Shown one piece after another: positions 28,453-37,199 of a stretch of DNA of 64,000 bases. The translations under genes were made by a program, and so were the position numbers. The notes under the pieces were generated by a model. The model worked only from the letters and a program-made list of their open reading frames with translations. It did no database searches and had not been told where the DNA came from. The stretch covers positions 11,800 through 75,799 of the forward strand of contig DAIRUQ010000002.1 of the NCBI GenBank assembly GCA_036803245.1, read 5' to 3'. Source of the stretch: DAIRUQ01 sp036803245 (GTDB lineage: Bacteria > Chloroflexota > Anaerolineae > UBA1429). Position 1 is the stretch's first letter; the number at the start of each line of letters is the position of its first letter.

Positions 28453-29646
28453 CTAGGCGTTACCGCCAATGAGCCGCTTGGCTAGCTCCACATAGACTTG
28501 GGCGGCGGCCTGGAGATCTCGCACTTTTACCTGCTCTTGGCTCGTGTGAGCGTATCGCTCTTCGCCCGGGCCAAAGCCGATGGTCGGCAAGCCCGCCACA
28601 CCCGCCGTGTAGACGCCGTCGGTAGAGAAATCCCAGCGCGTCACCCGTGGCAGATACCCCAGGGTTCGCTCCACCACCGTCGAGGCCGCCGTCACCAGCG
28701 GATGGTTGGCCGGAGTGACCCAGGCGGCATACTCTTGGCGCGCCTGCACCTCTGCGCCCGTGTAGGTTGTGCCCTGGTACGCGTCTACGCGAATGGACGC
28801 GTCCACGCCCTCGCGGCTGACGATACTGCGAAGCTCAGCGATGGCCTTGGCCTCGGTCTCGCCGCCAGTCAGGCGTCGGTCGAGATAGAGCGTGCAGGCG
28901 TCGGGAACCGCGTTTCGGCTGCCGGCCGTGCTGCGAATATCGGTCACGGCAATGCTGCCCCGACCCAGGAAGGAATCCTCGCCCAGTTGCGCCGCCAGGA
29001 GCTCGACGCCCACCACCACCCGTGCCGCCTGGTAGATGGCGTTCACGCCCTGGTCCGGCATCGAAGCATGGCTAGCTCTACCCCTTAGGGTGATCTCGAG
29101 CGCAATACGCCCGCGGTGCCCCCGCGCGATCTGGAGGTTGGTCGGCTCGCCCAACACCACCCAGTCGGGGCGCAGTGCATTTGTCTCGAGCACGTGCTGG
29201 ATGGCCATCCCTTCGCACGGCTCCTCCTGCACAACCCCAACCAGGTAGCAGGTCCCGCGCAGCTCTGCCTTGGCGGATGCCAGCGCCTTAAGGGCATAGG
29301 TCATGGCGGCCAGCCCGCCCTTCATATCGGCCGCCCCGCGCCCATACAGCACCCCGGCCGAGATATCGCCACCAAAAGGCGGCCGCTCCCAACTGTCGGG
29401 GTTGCTCACGTCGACCGTATCCATGTGTCCCTCGAGCAGCAAGATGGGCCCGTCACCGGTTCCGAGCCTGCAAACGACATTGCCCAGCTCGTCGATGCGG
29501 ACATCGTCGCAGCCGACTGCATCGAGCTCTGCGGCGAGGGTCTTGGCCAGATCCCCCTCCTGCCCCGAAAGGCTAGGGATCTGCACCAATCGCTGGGCAA
29601 ACTCGGCCAGGCCTTTGCCATCCACCTTGCTCTTGAACAAAGCCAT
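28453..29646 (-). CDS. M20 family metallo-amidohydrolase (ArgE/DapE/YgeY type)
   Basis: A 397-residue two-zinc M20 deacylase/peptidase. The zinc and catalytic residues are visible: His and Asp in LEGHMDTVDV (about 75), Asp in GRGAADMKGG (bridging), catalytic Glu pair in VVQEEPCEG, and a C-terminal His near YAHTSQEQV. The dimerisation (lid) domain lies at about 185-295. The stretch HRGRIALEITLRGRASHASMP matches the YgeY/DapE-like branch. The substrate may be an N-acyl amino acid or dipeptide; convergence with argJ is compatible with acetylornithine but not evidence for it. The ribosome-binding site is weak (GGAAG, about 12 nt). Confidence 0.88.
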   Translation of the reverse strand: MALFKSKVDGKGLAEFAQRLVQIPSLSGQEGDLAKTLAAELDAVGCDDVRIDELGNVVCRLGTGDGPILLLEGHMDTVDVSNPDSWERPPFGGDISAGVLYGRGAADMKGGLAAMTYALKALASAKAELRGTCYLVGVVQEEPCEGMAIQHVLETNALRPDWVVLGEPTNLQIARGHRGRIALEITLRGRASHASMPDQGVNAIYQAARVVVGVELLAAQLGEDSFLGRGSIAVTDIRSTAGSRNAVPDACTLYLDRRLTGGETEAKAIAELRSIVSREGVDASIRVDAYQGTTYTGAEVQARQEYAAWVTPANHPLVTAASTVVERTLGYLPRVTRWDFSTDGVYTAGVAGLPTIGFGPGEERYAHTSQEQVKVRDLQAAAQVYVELAKRLIGGNA

Positions 29647-29682
29647 ACGGTTGCTGTCTTCCTTCCCTCAGCGCGCGCTCAG

Positions 29683-31113
29683 CTAGTAGGCGCCGGTCCC
29701 CTTGATGACTGTAGGCACGGTCCTCAGCAAGATACGCAGATCCAGCGTCGGCGACCAGTTCTCGATATAGTAGATATCCAGCAACACCATCTCGTCAAAC
29801 GTAAGCTCGCTGCGCCCGCTCACCTGCCACAGCCCGGTCATGCCCGGTAGCGCGTCTAGGCGGCGGCGGTGCCAGGGAGCATACGCATCGACCTCGCTCT
29901 CGAGGGCCGGACGTGGTCCCACCAGGCTCATCTCACCCACCAGCACGTTCCAAAGCTGCGGCAATTCGTCCATGCTGGTGCGGCGGATCCATCGACCCAC
30001 GCGGGTACAGCGGGGGTCATCGCGCAGCTTGAACAGCGGGCCATCGGCCTGGTTCTGGCCACGCAACGTTGTCACTTGCCTGTCGGCGCCATCGCGCATG
30101 GATCGGAACTTGAGCAGGGTGAACACTCTTCCACCCCGACCGACTCGCCGCTGCTGGTAGATTACGGGGCCGGGCGAATCCAGCCGGATCGCCAGGGCGA
30201 TCAGAGCCCACAAGGGCGACAACACGACGATGGCCAGGCCGGCGATGCCCACATCCAGAGCCCGCTTGAGCGCAAACTGCCACGCGCGCAACGACGGCTC
30301 ACGCAAGCTGAGGACCGGAATGCCGCCCAGATCGTCCACAGCCACGCGCGCCATCGAGATCTGAAAGACATCGGGTACCACCTGGACAGGCACCCGGTAA
30401 GCGCGGCACACCTCGACGATCTGCTGGATCTTGCCGTGCTGCTCCCAAGGCAGCGTGACGATCACCGCGTCGATGCGTGCGTCCGCGAGCACGGCCCGGA
30501 GGCGGTCGATCCCACCCAAGGCGGCAAAGCGCCCGATATCGCTTACGGCCTGATCGGGATCGTCATCAAGGAACCCCATGATCTGATAGCCCAGGTCCGG
30601 CCGCGCATAGAGGGTGCGCATCACCGAACGCCCCACCTCATCGGCGCCCACCACCAACACGGACGCCACGCCCACGCCTCGCTTGCGCATCCGTGACAAG
30701 ACGTACTGCTCCGCGAGCCGAGCGGTTCCCAGGAACAAGACGCAGGTGACGCCGGTGTACCCAAAGATCAGGCGCGAATAGTAGCTGGGCGTCGAGAAAA
30801 AGATCACGATAGTCATCGCGGCGATCCCCAACAGGACTCCGCGGAATACGATGATCATCTCCTCCACTAGACGTCGTCCACGCTGCGCCCGGTAGGCCCC
30901 CTCCACCGCCAAAAAGAGAGCCACCAACGCGACCAACCCGACCATGGAAGGCAGATAGCGGCTCAGCGGCACGAAAAAGAGCGGTTCGACCTCGCGCCAC
31001 CACTGCCAACGGTAGCGGACCACATAGGCCAGCATAAATGCGAGCGCCACAAGCATGGCGTCAACCAGCAGCTTGGCTAGTGACCATACGCGTCCTAAAG
31101 TTCCCCGGCTCAT
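29683..31113 (-). CDS. Polyprenyl-phosphate sugar-1-phosphate transferase (exopolysaccharide initiation)
   Basis: A 476-residue WbaP/CpsE-type enzyme that starts glycan synthesis by moving a sugar phosphate from a nucleotide sugar to undecaprenyl phosphate. The N-terminal half has four to five membrane helices (about 12-125) and a CoA-binding-like domain (VLVVGADEVGRSVM near 152). The C-terminal catalytic domain has KRALDVGIAGLAIVVLSPLW (membrane re-entrant helix), IYQQRRVGRGGRVFTLLKFRSM and the DELPQLWNVLVGEMSLVGPRP signature. Its ATG overlaps the TGA of the upstream GT4 gene (ATGA at 31110-31113), so translation is coupled. Which sugar is transferred is not deducible. Confidence 0.93.
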   Translation of the reverse strand: MSRGTLGRVWSLAKLLVDAMLVALAFMLAYVVRYRWQWWREVEPLFFVPLSRYLPSMVGLVALVALFLAVEGAYRAQRGRRLVEEMIIVFRGVLLGIAAMTIVIFFSTPSYYSRLIFGYTGVTCVLFLGTARLAEQYVLSRMRKRGVGVASVLVVGADEVGRSVMRTLYARPDLGYQIMGFLDDDPDQAVSDIGRFAALGGIDRLRAVLADARIDAVIVTLPWEQHGKIQQIVEVCRAYRVPVQVVPDVFQISMARVAVDDLGGIPVLSLREPSLRAWQFALKRALDVGIAGLAIVVLSPLWALIALAIRLDSPGPVIYQQRRVGRGGRVFTLLKFRSMRDGADRQVTTLRGQNQADGPLFKLRDDPRCTRVGRWIRRTSMDELPQLWNVLVGEMSLVGPRPALESEVDAYAPWHRRRLDALPGMTGLWQVSGRSELTFDEMVLLDIYYIENWSPTLDLRILLRTVPTVIKGTGAY

Positions 31114-32264
31114 GACGCGACCTCGTCATAGAGGGCGGCCGTCCGGCGCGCCGTGTTCTCCCAGGAAAAGAGGGCCGCCCGCTCGAGTCCCGCCAACGCC
31201 AGTAACCTACGGCGTTCTTGGTCTCCCAGCAGCGCCACCATCTCGGCCGCGATCTGCTCCGGTTCGCGCGGGTTCACGGTGACCCCGGCGCTGCCCACAA
31301 CCTCTGGCACGGCCGAGACATTGGATACCAGCACCGGCACCCCACAGGCCATCGCCTCCAGGGGCGGAAGACCAAAGCCCTCGTACAAGGAGGGGTAAAC
31401 AAACAGAGCGGCGCCGCCATAGAGTGCGGCCAGGTCGTCGCCCGGGATATAGCCGGGCAGCAGGACGTGCTCGGCCACGCCCGACTCCTGGATGGCTGCA
31501 TAGATCGGGTCATCGTACCAGCCCTTGCCACCGGCCAGCACCAGCGTGTGCTCAATCCCCGAGCGACGTGCCCGGGCATAGGCTTGGATCAGCACCGGCA
31601 GGTTCTTGCGCGGCTCCAGCGTCCCCAGGTAGAGGACATAGTTCTCCGGCAAACCAAGACGCGCCCTCAGAGAAGCCACGTGCTCCGTCGTGGGCGGCCT
31701 CAGGTCGGGGTTCACCCCGTTAGGGATCACGCGCACGCGGTCGGGCGGCAGCTTGAGGATCTCGACAGCATCGCGGGCCGTGCTCGCCGACACCGCGATG
31801 ACGGCCGCCGCGCGACGCGTCGTCTCTCGGGTGATCCGCTGCAGATAGGCCCGCCGCGCCGGAGGAAAGAGGTGCGGGAACAGGTAGAAACTCAGGTCGT
31901 GCAAGGTGACGATCTGCGGGGTACGACCGATCAGAGGGCCAGCATACACAGGCGAGTGCAGTAGGTCGAGCCGTTCTCGGCGCGCCTGGCGGGGCAGGCT
32001 TAACTGCTCCCACAGGATGCGCGCCATGGCTCCACCGGACGGCCGGCGAGCCGAGTGGACGCTCCAACCAGGGTAGTCGCGCGCTGCCTCACCGCCGAAC
32101 GCACTCAAGCACAAGTGCGGCGCGATGCGCGGCAACGTCGCCATCAGCCAATGGATGTACTGGCTCACCCCGGCGTTGCGATATCCGCTCTCTGATGACA
32201 AGAGCTGCGCGTTGAACCCAACATGCAGCCGCTTGTTTGGCGTCAGACCAGCATCATTGCTCAT
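31110..32264 (-). CDS. Family 4 glycosyltransferase
   Basis: A 384-residue GT-B retaining glycosyltransferase. The C-terminal nucleotide-sugar domain shows YVLYLGTLEPRKNLPVLIQAY (about 213-233), LLPGYIPGDDLAALYGGA, and the E-x7-E motif in SLYEGFGLPPLEAMACGVPV. The N-terminal acceptor domain includes TLHDLSFYLFPHLFP, seen in mannosyltransferase-like members. It is soluble and acts in the cytoplasm on a lipid-linked glycan made by the downstream sugar transferase. A TGGTATAAT box (32274-32282) lies only about 10 nt before the start with no Shine-Dalgarno sequence, which suggests a leaderless message. Confidence 0.92.
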   Translation of the reverse strand: MSNDAGLTPNKRLHVGFNAQLLSSESGYRNAGVSQYIHWLMATLPRIAPHLCLSAFGGEAARDYPGWSVHSARRPSGGAMARILWEQLSLPRQARRERLDLLHSPVYAGPLIGRTPQIVTLHDLSFYLFPHLFPPARRAYLQRITRETTRRAAAVIAVSASTARDAVEILKLPPDRVRVIPNGVNPDLRPPTTEHVASLRARLGLPENYVLYLGTLEPRKNLPVLIQAYARARRSGIEHTLVLAGGKGWYDDPIYAAIQESGVAEHVLLPGYIPGDDLAALYGGAALFVYPSLYEGFGLPPLEAMACGVPVLVSNVSAVPEVVGSAGVTVNPREPEQIAAEMVALLGDQERRRLLALAGLERAALFSWENTARRTAALYDEVAS

Positions 32265-32273
32265 ATCGTTCGC

Positions 32274-32282
32274 ATTATACCA
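32274..32282 (-). promoter_or_regulatory. Extended -10 promoter giving a probable leaderless GT4 message
   Basis: TGGTATAAT on the minus strand, with TTTGGG (32297-32302) 17 nt further upstream as a weak -35. The last T is 9 nt before the A of the ATG at 32264, so transcription would start at or within 3 nt of the start codon. Confidence 0.5.
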
Positions 32283-32306
32283 TCAGCTCGGCGGCTCCCA
32301 AACAGC

Positions 32307-33431
32307 CTAGCCGCGCGACTCGTGCTCATCGGCACCCAGAACGCGCCGATACACCGCCACCGTCTCGGCAGCGATGCGAGCTTGGGTGTAGTGATCCAAT
32401 ACGCGCTGGCGCCCTCTCGAGCCCAGAGAGCGCTGCAGCTCGGGCTCATCCACCAGCCGCTGTAGTGCGTCTCTCAGGGCCATGGCGTCGCCCTCGCGCA
32501 CCACCAGGCCAGCATCGCCAATCACTTGCGGGATCTCGCCGGAATCCGAGCCCACCACCGCCACCTCGCAGGCCATCGCCTCCACCAGGACCCGACCAAA
32601 CTGCTCCGCCCAGTTGGCCTGCGTCAGCGATGGCAGGGCTAGGATGTCCAGCTCTGCTAGCCGCTGAGGCATCTCCCCAGAACCGGCCTGCCCACAAAAC
32701 ACAACCCGCTGCGCCAGCCTGCTCCGCGCCACACGATCACGCAGCGCGCCTTCCAGCGGCCCCTGGCCGATCAGGCGTAGCTCCCAATCGCCGGCCAGCT
32801 GCTCCAGCGCCTCGATCAGCAGCCAGAGGCCCTTTTCGGGCACCAGGCGGCCGGCATAGCCGATGACCACCCTAGAAGACGGCGGTCGACCACCTGACGG
32901 CCGAAACAGCCCGGGATCGACGCCAAACTGAGGGATGACGGTCGCGGGGCCAGCATAGCCCTTGGCCCGCAGCACGTCCACGGCCGCCGCGTTGCCAGCG
33001 ATCGCGGCATCGACGCCACCATAGACCGAGCGCTCCATCGCCCCAAAGGGCCAGGGATAGCGCCGCAACAGATTCTGCCACGTGAAAAAGAGACAGCGAG
33101 CTCCCTCGGCGCGGCATGCCCGCACCGCCAAATAGGTGGCCAGGTTGTAGGGCTCCTCGTCAATGTGGACCAGGTCTGGCCCTAGTCGGCGCAGCTCGCG
33201 ACGCAACGTGGGGTAAAAGTGGGCGTGGAACGAGCCGTTCAGGAAGATGGGCAGCTCACGCAGATCGTATCCCTGCAGGTGGGCCCGCTCCAGGACGGCT
33301 TGGCGCCGACCCTCTCGCCACAGCGGGGGCACCAGGGCCGTCAGCGCCACGTCGTCATAGGCCGCTATCGCCTCCAGCTTGGTCTGGTAGCTACCCACCA
33401 CCAATGCCTTGGAGAGCATTACGACCCGCAC
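32307..33431 (-). CDS. Family 4 glycosyltransferase
   Basis: A 374-residue GT-B enzyme from GTG 33431, which has GAGAGGGGG upstream; an in-frame ATG at 33458 has no such site. Residues 1-180 form the acceptor domain (DLVHIDEEPYNLATYLAVRA, then a WQNLLRRYPWPF loop). The donor domain has VVIGYAGRLVPEKGLWLLIEAL, and the E-x7-E motif is EQFGRVLVEAMACEVAVVGSDSGEIP. It is the first gene of the exopolysaccharide run (29683-33431) and separated by 42 nt, with a separate promoter, from the next GT4. Donor and linkage cannot be read. Confidence 0.9.
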   Translation of the reverse strand: MRVVMLSKALVVGSYQTKLEAIAAYDDVALTALVPPLWREGRRQAVLERAHLQGYDLRELPIFLNGSFHAHFYPTLRRELRRLGPDLVHIDEEPYNLATYLAVRACRAEGARCLFFTWQNLLRRYPWPFGAMERSVYGGVDAAIAGNAAAVDVLRAKGYAGPATVIPQFGVDPGLFRPSGGRPPSSRVVIGYAGRLVPEKGLWLLIEALEQLAGDWELRLIGQGPLEGALRDRVARSRLAQRVVFCGQAGSGEMPQRLAELDILALPSLTQANWAEQFGRVLVEAMACEVAVVGSDSGEIPQVIGDAGLVVREGDAMALRDALQRLVDEPELQRSLGSRGRQRVLDHYTQARIAAETVAVYRRVLGADEHESRG

Positions 33432-33467
33432 GCCAGCCCCCTCTCGCCGCGCCCACATCGTCGCGCT

Positions 33468-33496
33468 TTGACACAGCCAGGCCGCTGCGATAGCAT
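33468..33496 (+). promoter_or_regulatory. Promoter of tRNA-Leu
   Basis: TTGACA (33468-33473), 17-nt spacer, TAGCAT (33491-33496). The mature tRNA starts 9 nt after the -10 box. Confidence 0.65.
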
Positions 33497-33505
33497 CAGC
33501 CCACT

Positions 33506-33587
33506 GGGGCGGTGGCGGAATGGCAGACGCTGCGGACTTAAAATCCGCTGGATTACATCCATGAGGGTTCGAATCCCTCCCGCCCTA
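33506..33587 (+). tRNA. tRNA-Leu (UAA)
   Basis: An 82-nt class II tRNA without encoded CCA. The acceptor stem is GGGGCGG/CCGCCCT with a G-U first pair, followed by the D arm GGCGGAATGGCAGACGC typical of tRNA-Leu. The anticodon stem GCGGA/TCCGC carries loop CTTAAAA, so the anticodon is UAA. The long variable arm GGATTACATCC and the T arm GAGGGTTCGAATCCCTC complete the fold. The discriminator base is A, the identity element for leucine. Confidence 0.95.
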
Positions 33588-33790
33588 CTCTTCGCGCGGC
33601 GATCACCACGGCCCTAGCAACTCTGCCTATCATAGCCTGGTGCCCCCGTCTTGCCAACGCCCCGCCTCTCGACCTGGTTCTGCCGTGGCGCGCCAGACTT
33701 GCGCGCTCTGCCTTTTGGTGCCATGATCTGCCGAGTGCGCGTCGAGCCGCCGACCGAGGCACCGCCAACAGATCAGGGAGACCCCGATTC

Positions 33791-34771
33791 ATGCTCAAGA
33801 TCGCCGAAGTGCTGCCCCCGTACCCAACCCCCTTGTGGCGGCTGGCCCGCCAGTGCGGCCTCACCCACGTGGTGGGCGGCATGGATTTTCGGCGGGGGCT
33901 GGATGTCGACGCCGAGGCCCTGCCCTGGAGCTATACCTCGCTGCTCCACGTCAAGACGCAGTACGAGGACGCCGGGTTCCGCCTCGAGGTGCTCGAGAGC
34001 CGTCCGCCCATGCACAAGGCCAAACTGGGCTTGCCGGGCCGCGATGAGGAGATCGAGGCGGTGCGGACCCTGATCCGCAACATGGGCGCCTTGGGCATTC
34101 CGGTCTGGTGCTATGAATGGATGCCCGTCTTTAACTGGCTGCGAACCTCGCTGGCACTCCCCACGCGAGGCGGCGCCCTGACCACTGCCTATGACCACAG
34201 GCTGATGCAGAACGCACCGCTGACAGAGTACGGCCAAGTGACCGAAGAGTCGCTCTGGGAGAACCTGGGATACTTTCTGGATGCCGTCATCCCGGTAGCT
34301 GAGGAGGCCGGCGTCAAGTTGGCCATGCATCCCGATGATCCGCCGCTATCGCCCATTCGCGGCCTCGGACGGATCATGCGCAGCATCGACAACTACCAAC
34401 GGCTAGTCGATCGCTGGCCTAGTCCCGTCAATGGCATCGCCCTCTGCCAAGGCAACTTTGCCCTCATGACCGACGATCTCCCCGCCGTGATCCGCCGTTT
34501 CGGGTCTCAAGATCGCATCTTTTTCGTCCATCTCCGCGATGTGCGCGGCACCGCCGAATGCTTTGTGGAGACGTTTCACGACGACGGACAGACCGACCTG
34601 CTGGCCTGCCTGCGCGCCTACCGCGACGTCGGCTACGAGGGCGTGCTGCGCCCCGATCACGTGCCCACCATGGAGGGCGATAGCCACAACGACCCCGCCT
34701 ATTCGACGGTGGGAAGGCTCTTTGCCGTAGGCTACATCAAGGGCCTTTGCCAAGCCGTCTATGCCGACTAG
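33791..34771 (+). CDS. uxuA: Mannonate dehydratase family protein
   Basis: A 326-residue xylose-isomerase-like TIM barrel of the UxuA family, which dehydrates D-mannonate to 2-keto-3-deoxygluconate in hexuronate breakdown. Family hallmarks are VWCYEWMPVFNW, KLAMHPDDPP, ALCQGNF, FVHLRDV and VLRPDHVPTMEGDS; the His, Cys, His and Asp/His residues in these segments are the metal ligands. It is shorter than E. coli UxuA (about 394) but close to Gram-positive-type homologues. It heads the sugar-acid genes with a second dehydratase 49 nt downstream. A plausible but weak promoter (TTGCGC, 17 nt, CATGAT) is at 33699-33727. Other TIM-barrel dehydratase activities cannot be ruled out. Confidence 0.85.
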   Translation: MLKIAEVLPPYPTPLWRLARQCGLTHVVGGMDFRRGLDVDAEALPWSYTSLLHVKTQYEDAGFRLEVLESRPPMHKAKLGLPGRDEEIEAVRTLIRNMGALGIPVWCYEWMPVFNWLRTSLALPTRGGALTTAYDHRLMQNAPLTEYGQVTEESLWENLGYFLDAVIPVAEEAGVKLAMHPDDPPLSPIRGLGRIMRSIDNYQRLVDRWPSPVNGIALCQGNFALMTDDLPAVIRRFGSQDRIFFVHLRDVRGTAECFVETFHDDGQTDLLACLRAYRDVGYEGVLRPDHVPTMEGDSHNDPAYSTVGRLFAVGYIKGLCQAVYAD

Positions 34772-34820
34772 GCCAGGCCACGACAACTAGAACGCGTCTC
34801 ATCAAGCGGAGCACTTCTGT

Positions 34821-36194
34821 ATGACCAACCGACCCTTTGAGTCTACCCTGGCCCATGTGAACACCTTTTCGCGCCCATCGCAGCTCTGTATCACAGACAT
34901 GCGCCTAACCGACATCGTCGGCGCACCCATGCACTGCATCCTGCTCAAGATCGAGACCAACCAAGGCCTGACCGGCTTTGGCGAGGTCCGTGACGGCGCC
35001 GACCGCCTTTATGCCGAGATGCTCAAGAGCCGCCTTCTGGGTGAGAACCCCTGCGATGTGGATCGGCTCTTTCGCCGCATCAAGCAGTTCGGCGGGCACG
35101 GTCGGCAGGGCGGAGGCGTCAGCGGCGTCGAGGTAGCCTTGTGGGATCTGGCCGGCAAGGCATACGGCGTGCCCGTCTACCAGATGCTTGGCGGCAAGTT
35201 CCGCGACCGCGTGCGCCTCTACTGTGATACCGATGCCCGCGGTGACCGCTCAGCTCGCGCCATGGGAGAGGCCATCACTGAGCGCGTAGAACGCGGTTTC
35301 ACCTTTGCCAAGATGGATGTCGGCACCAGCCTGGTTGCACGAGAACCAGGCGCCCTCAGCGCGCCGTTAGGCCACCTGGAGGAGCTGCGCCAGGCCGCAG
35401 CCGCTACCCGGCATGCCGCAGGCATCACGCCTGAGGACACGCGCACGGCCCGCAACCGCTGGTATGACCTCAACAACGTGCCCCATCCGTTCTGCAGCGT
35501 CCATCTCACTGAAAAGGGGCTGGACCTGCTGGAGCAGTACGTGGCCGAGGTCCGTGCTGCGGTAGGCTACGAGTTGCCCTTGGCGGTGGATCATCTGGGC
35601 CACATCGCCATCGAAGACTGCATTCGACTGGCGCACCGACTGGAAAAGTACAACCTCGCCTGGATGGAGGATCCCGTCCCCTGGCAGTACACGGCCCAAT
35701 ATCAGCGCTTGACGCAAACGAGCACCGTGCCCATCTGCACGGGCGAGGACATCTACCTCAAGGACGCCTTCCGACCCCTGCTGGAGGGCCAGGCTGTGGC
35801 GGTCATCCATCCCGACGTGCTCACCGTGGGCGGCATTCTGGAGACGAAAAAGGTCGGCGACCTGGCCGAGGAGCATGGCATCGCCATGGCGATTCACATG
35901 GCCGAGAGCCCCATCGGCTGCATGGCGGCGGTGCACGCCGCAGCCGCCACGGCCAACCTCCTGGCCGTCGAGTTCCATTCGGCCGACTGCCCTTGGTGGG
36001 AGGATCTGGTCACCGGTCTGCCCGCGCCGTTGATCCAGGCCGGACATATCACCCTACCCGATGAGCCGGGCTTGGGCATCGAGTCCCTGAACGATGATGT
36101 CATCGCCGAGCATCTCGATCCCGCCATGCCCGAGCTGTGGGCCAGCACCGAGCAGTGGGATCACCGCTGGTCGCATGATAGACTGTGGAGCTAG
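34821..36194 (+). CDS. Mandelate racemase/muconate lactonizing enzyme family dehydratase
   Basis: A 457-residue enolase-superfamily protein. The capping domain has ITDMRLTDIVGAPMHCILLKI (about 25-45) and GHGRQGGGVSGVEVALWDLAGKAYGVP. Metal ligands in the barrel are Asp in LAVDHLGH, Glu in WMEDPVPW and Glu in CTGEDIYLKD; the general base candidate is His in AIHMAESPIG. It is about 60 residues longer than usual because of an insert around residues 170-235 containing RNRWYDLNNVPHPF. Members dehydrate acid sugars such as galactonate, galactarate or rhamnonate. Position between UxuA and an RraA-like aldolase fits this. The ribosome-binding site GGAG is distant (about 12 nt). Confidence 0.87.
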   Translation: MTNRPFESTLAHVNTFSRPSQLCITDMRLTDIVGAPMHCILLKIETNQGLTGFGEVRDGADRLYAEMLKSRLLGENPCDVDRLFRRIKQFGGHGRQGGGVSGVEVALWDLAGKAYGVPVYQMLGGKFRDRVRLYCDTDARGDRSARAMGEAITERVERGFTFAKMDVGTSLVAREPGALSAPLGHLEELRQAAAATRHAAGITPEDTRTARNRWYDLNNVPHPFCSVHLTEKGLDLLEQYVAEVRAAVGYELPLAVDHLGHIAIEDCIRLAHRLEKYNLAWMEDPVPWQYTAQYQRLTQTSTVPICTGEDIYLKDAFRPLLEGQAVAVIHPDVLTVGGILETKKVGDLAEEHGIAMAIHMAESPIGCMAAVHAAAATANLLAVEFHSADCPWWEDLVTGLPAPLIQAGHITLPDEPGLGIESLNDDVIAEHLDPAMPELWASTEQWDHRWSHDRLWS

Positions 36195-36239
36195 GAAAGT
36201 AGCATCCGGATCCGCGATCCCCATAGGAGGCCAAGCGCC

Positions 36240-37088
36240 ATGAAGTTCAGTTGCCGAGAGGATATCATCCAGCTAACGCCTTTGTGGACGGGCGAGCGTT
36301 TTGACGACGGCAGGCCCCGCGTCCCTGATGACATTGTCGAGCGGATGGTCTATGTCACCACCGAAGAGGCCTGGGGCGTGCTCTGGCGGCACGGGTTCCA
36401 GTACCAGTTCGAGGGCAACTGGCTCAACCTCCACCCCGACCAGGTGCTGGTGGGCCGCGCGGTGACGGGCGTCTTTGTGCCCAAGCGACCCGACCTCCAC
36501 GATGGCCTGATGAAGTACGGCCACGAGCAAGAGGGCCGCGTGGGAGAGATGAATTCCTGGGTGATCCAGACCCTGGTCAAGGACGATGTCATCGTCATCG
36601 ACCTGTTCGGCAAGATCCGCAGCGGCACTTTTTCGGGAGGCAACCTCTCTACGGCCATCGCTGCCCGCACCCAGCGAGGACAGGTGATCTATGGCGGGAT
36701 CCGCGACGCCCAACAGATCCTCCAGATCCCTGATTTCTGCACGTTCTGCCGCGGCATCGATCCCACCGGCATCGACGACGTGACGTTGGTAGGCATGAAC
36801 GTGCCCTGTCGCATCGGCAACGCCACCTGCCTGCCCGGCGACATTGTCCTGGGCACCTACTCGGGCATTCTGTTCATCCCGCCCCATCTGGCCCAAGAGG
36901 TAGTCGAGCACTCGGAGACGATGCGCCTGCGTGAGGCCTTTGGCTTTACCCGGCTGCGCGAGGGAGTCTATACCTCCAGCCAGATGGATACTGCCTGGAC
37001 CGACGAGATCGAGGCGGACTATGCCGGCTGGCTGGCCCAACGCACCGACGAGGAAAAGGCGCGCATCCTTTGGGAGGAGCGCAGCTAG
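36240..37088 (+). CDS. RraA-like protein (HMG/CHA aldolase family)
   Basis: A 282-residue protein of the RraA fold. The family contains RNase E inhibitor RraA and class II pyruvate aldolases that cleave 4-hydroxy-4-methyl-2-oxoglutarate type substrates. The marker VIYGGIRDAQQI contains the conserved GG-x-RD, in which Arg and Asp bind substrate and metal, and GNATCLPGDIVLGTYSGILFIP matches the C-terminal half. It is longer than RraA (about 160), with an N-terminal domain and a C-terminal helical tail. It follows the enolase-family dehydratase by 45 nt with TAGGAGG upstream, so it may split the dehydrated sugar acid. RraA regulatory function is unlikely here. Confidence 0.82.
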   Translation: MKFSCREDIIQLTPLWTGERFDDGRPRVPDDIVERMVYVTTEEAWGVLWRHGFQYQFEGNWLNLHPDQVLVGRAVTGVFVPKRPDLHDGLMKYGHEQEGRVGEMNSWVIQTLVKDDVIVIDLFGKIRSGTFSGGNLSTAIAARTQRGQVIYGGIRDAQQILQIPDFCTFCRGIDPTGIDDVTLVGMNVPCRIGNATCLPGDIVLGTYSGILFIPPHLAQEVVEHSETMRLREAFGFTRLREGVYTSSQMDTAWTDEIEADYAGWLAQRTDEEKARILWEERS

Positions 37089-37199
37089 TAGAATCGAACA
37101 AGCCCACGAGGGGCGAGACCGCCCATGCGGCAGACCCAAGGGCGAGTTGGTTGATCGCATCGGTTCCTTTCGCTGATGGCACTTTGGTTAGGAGGAAAC

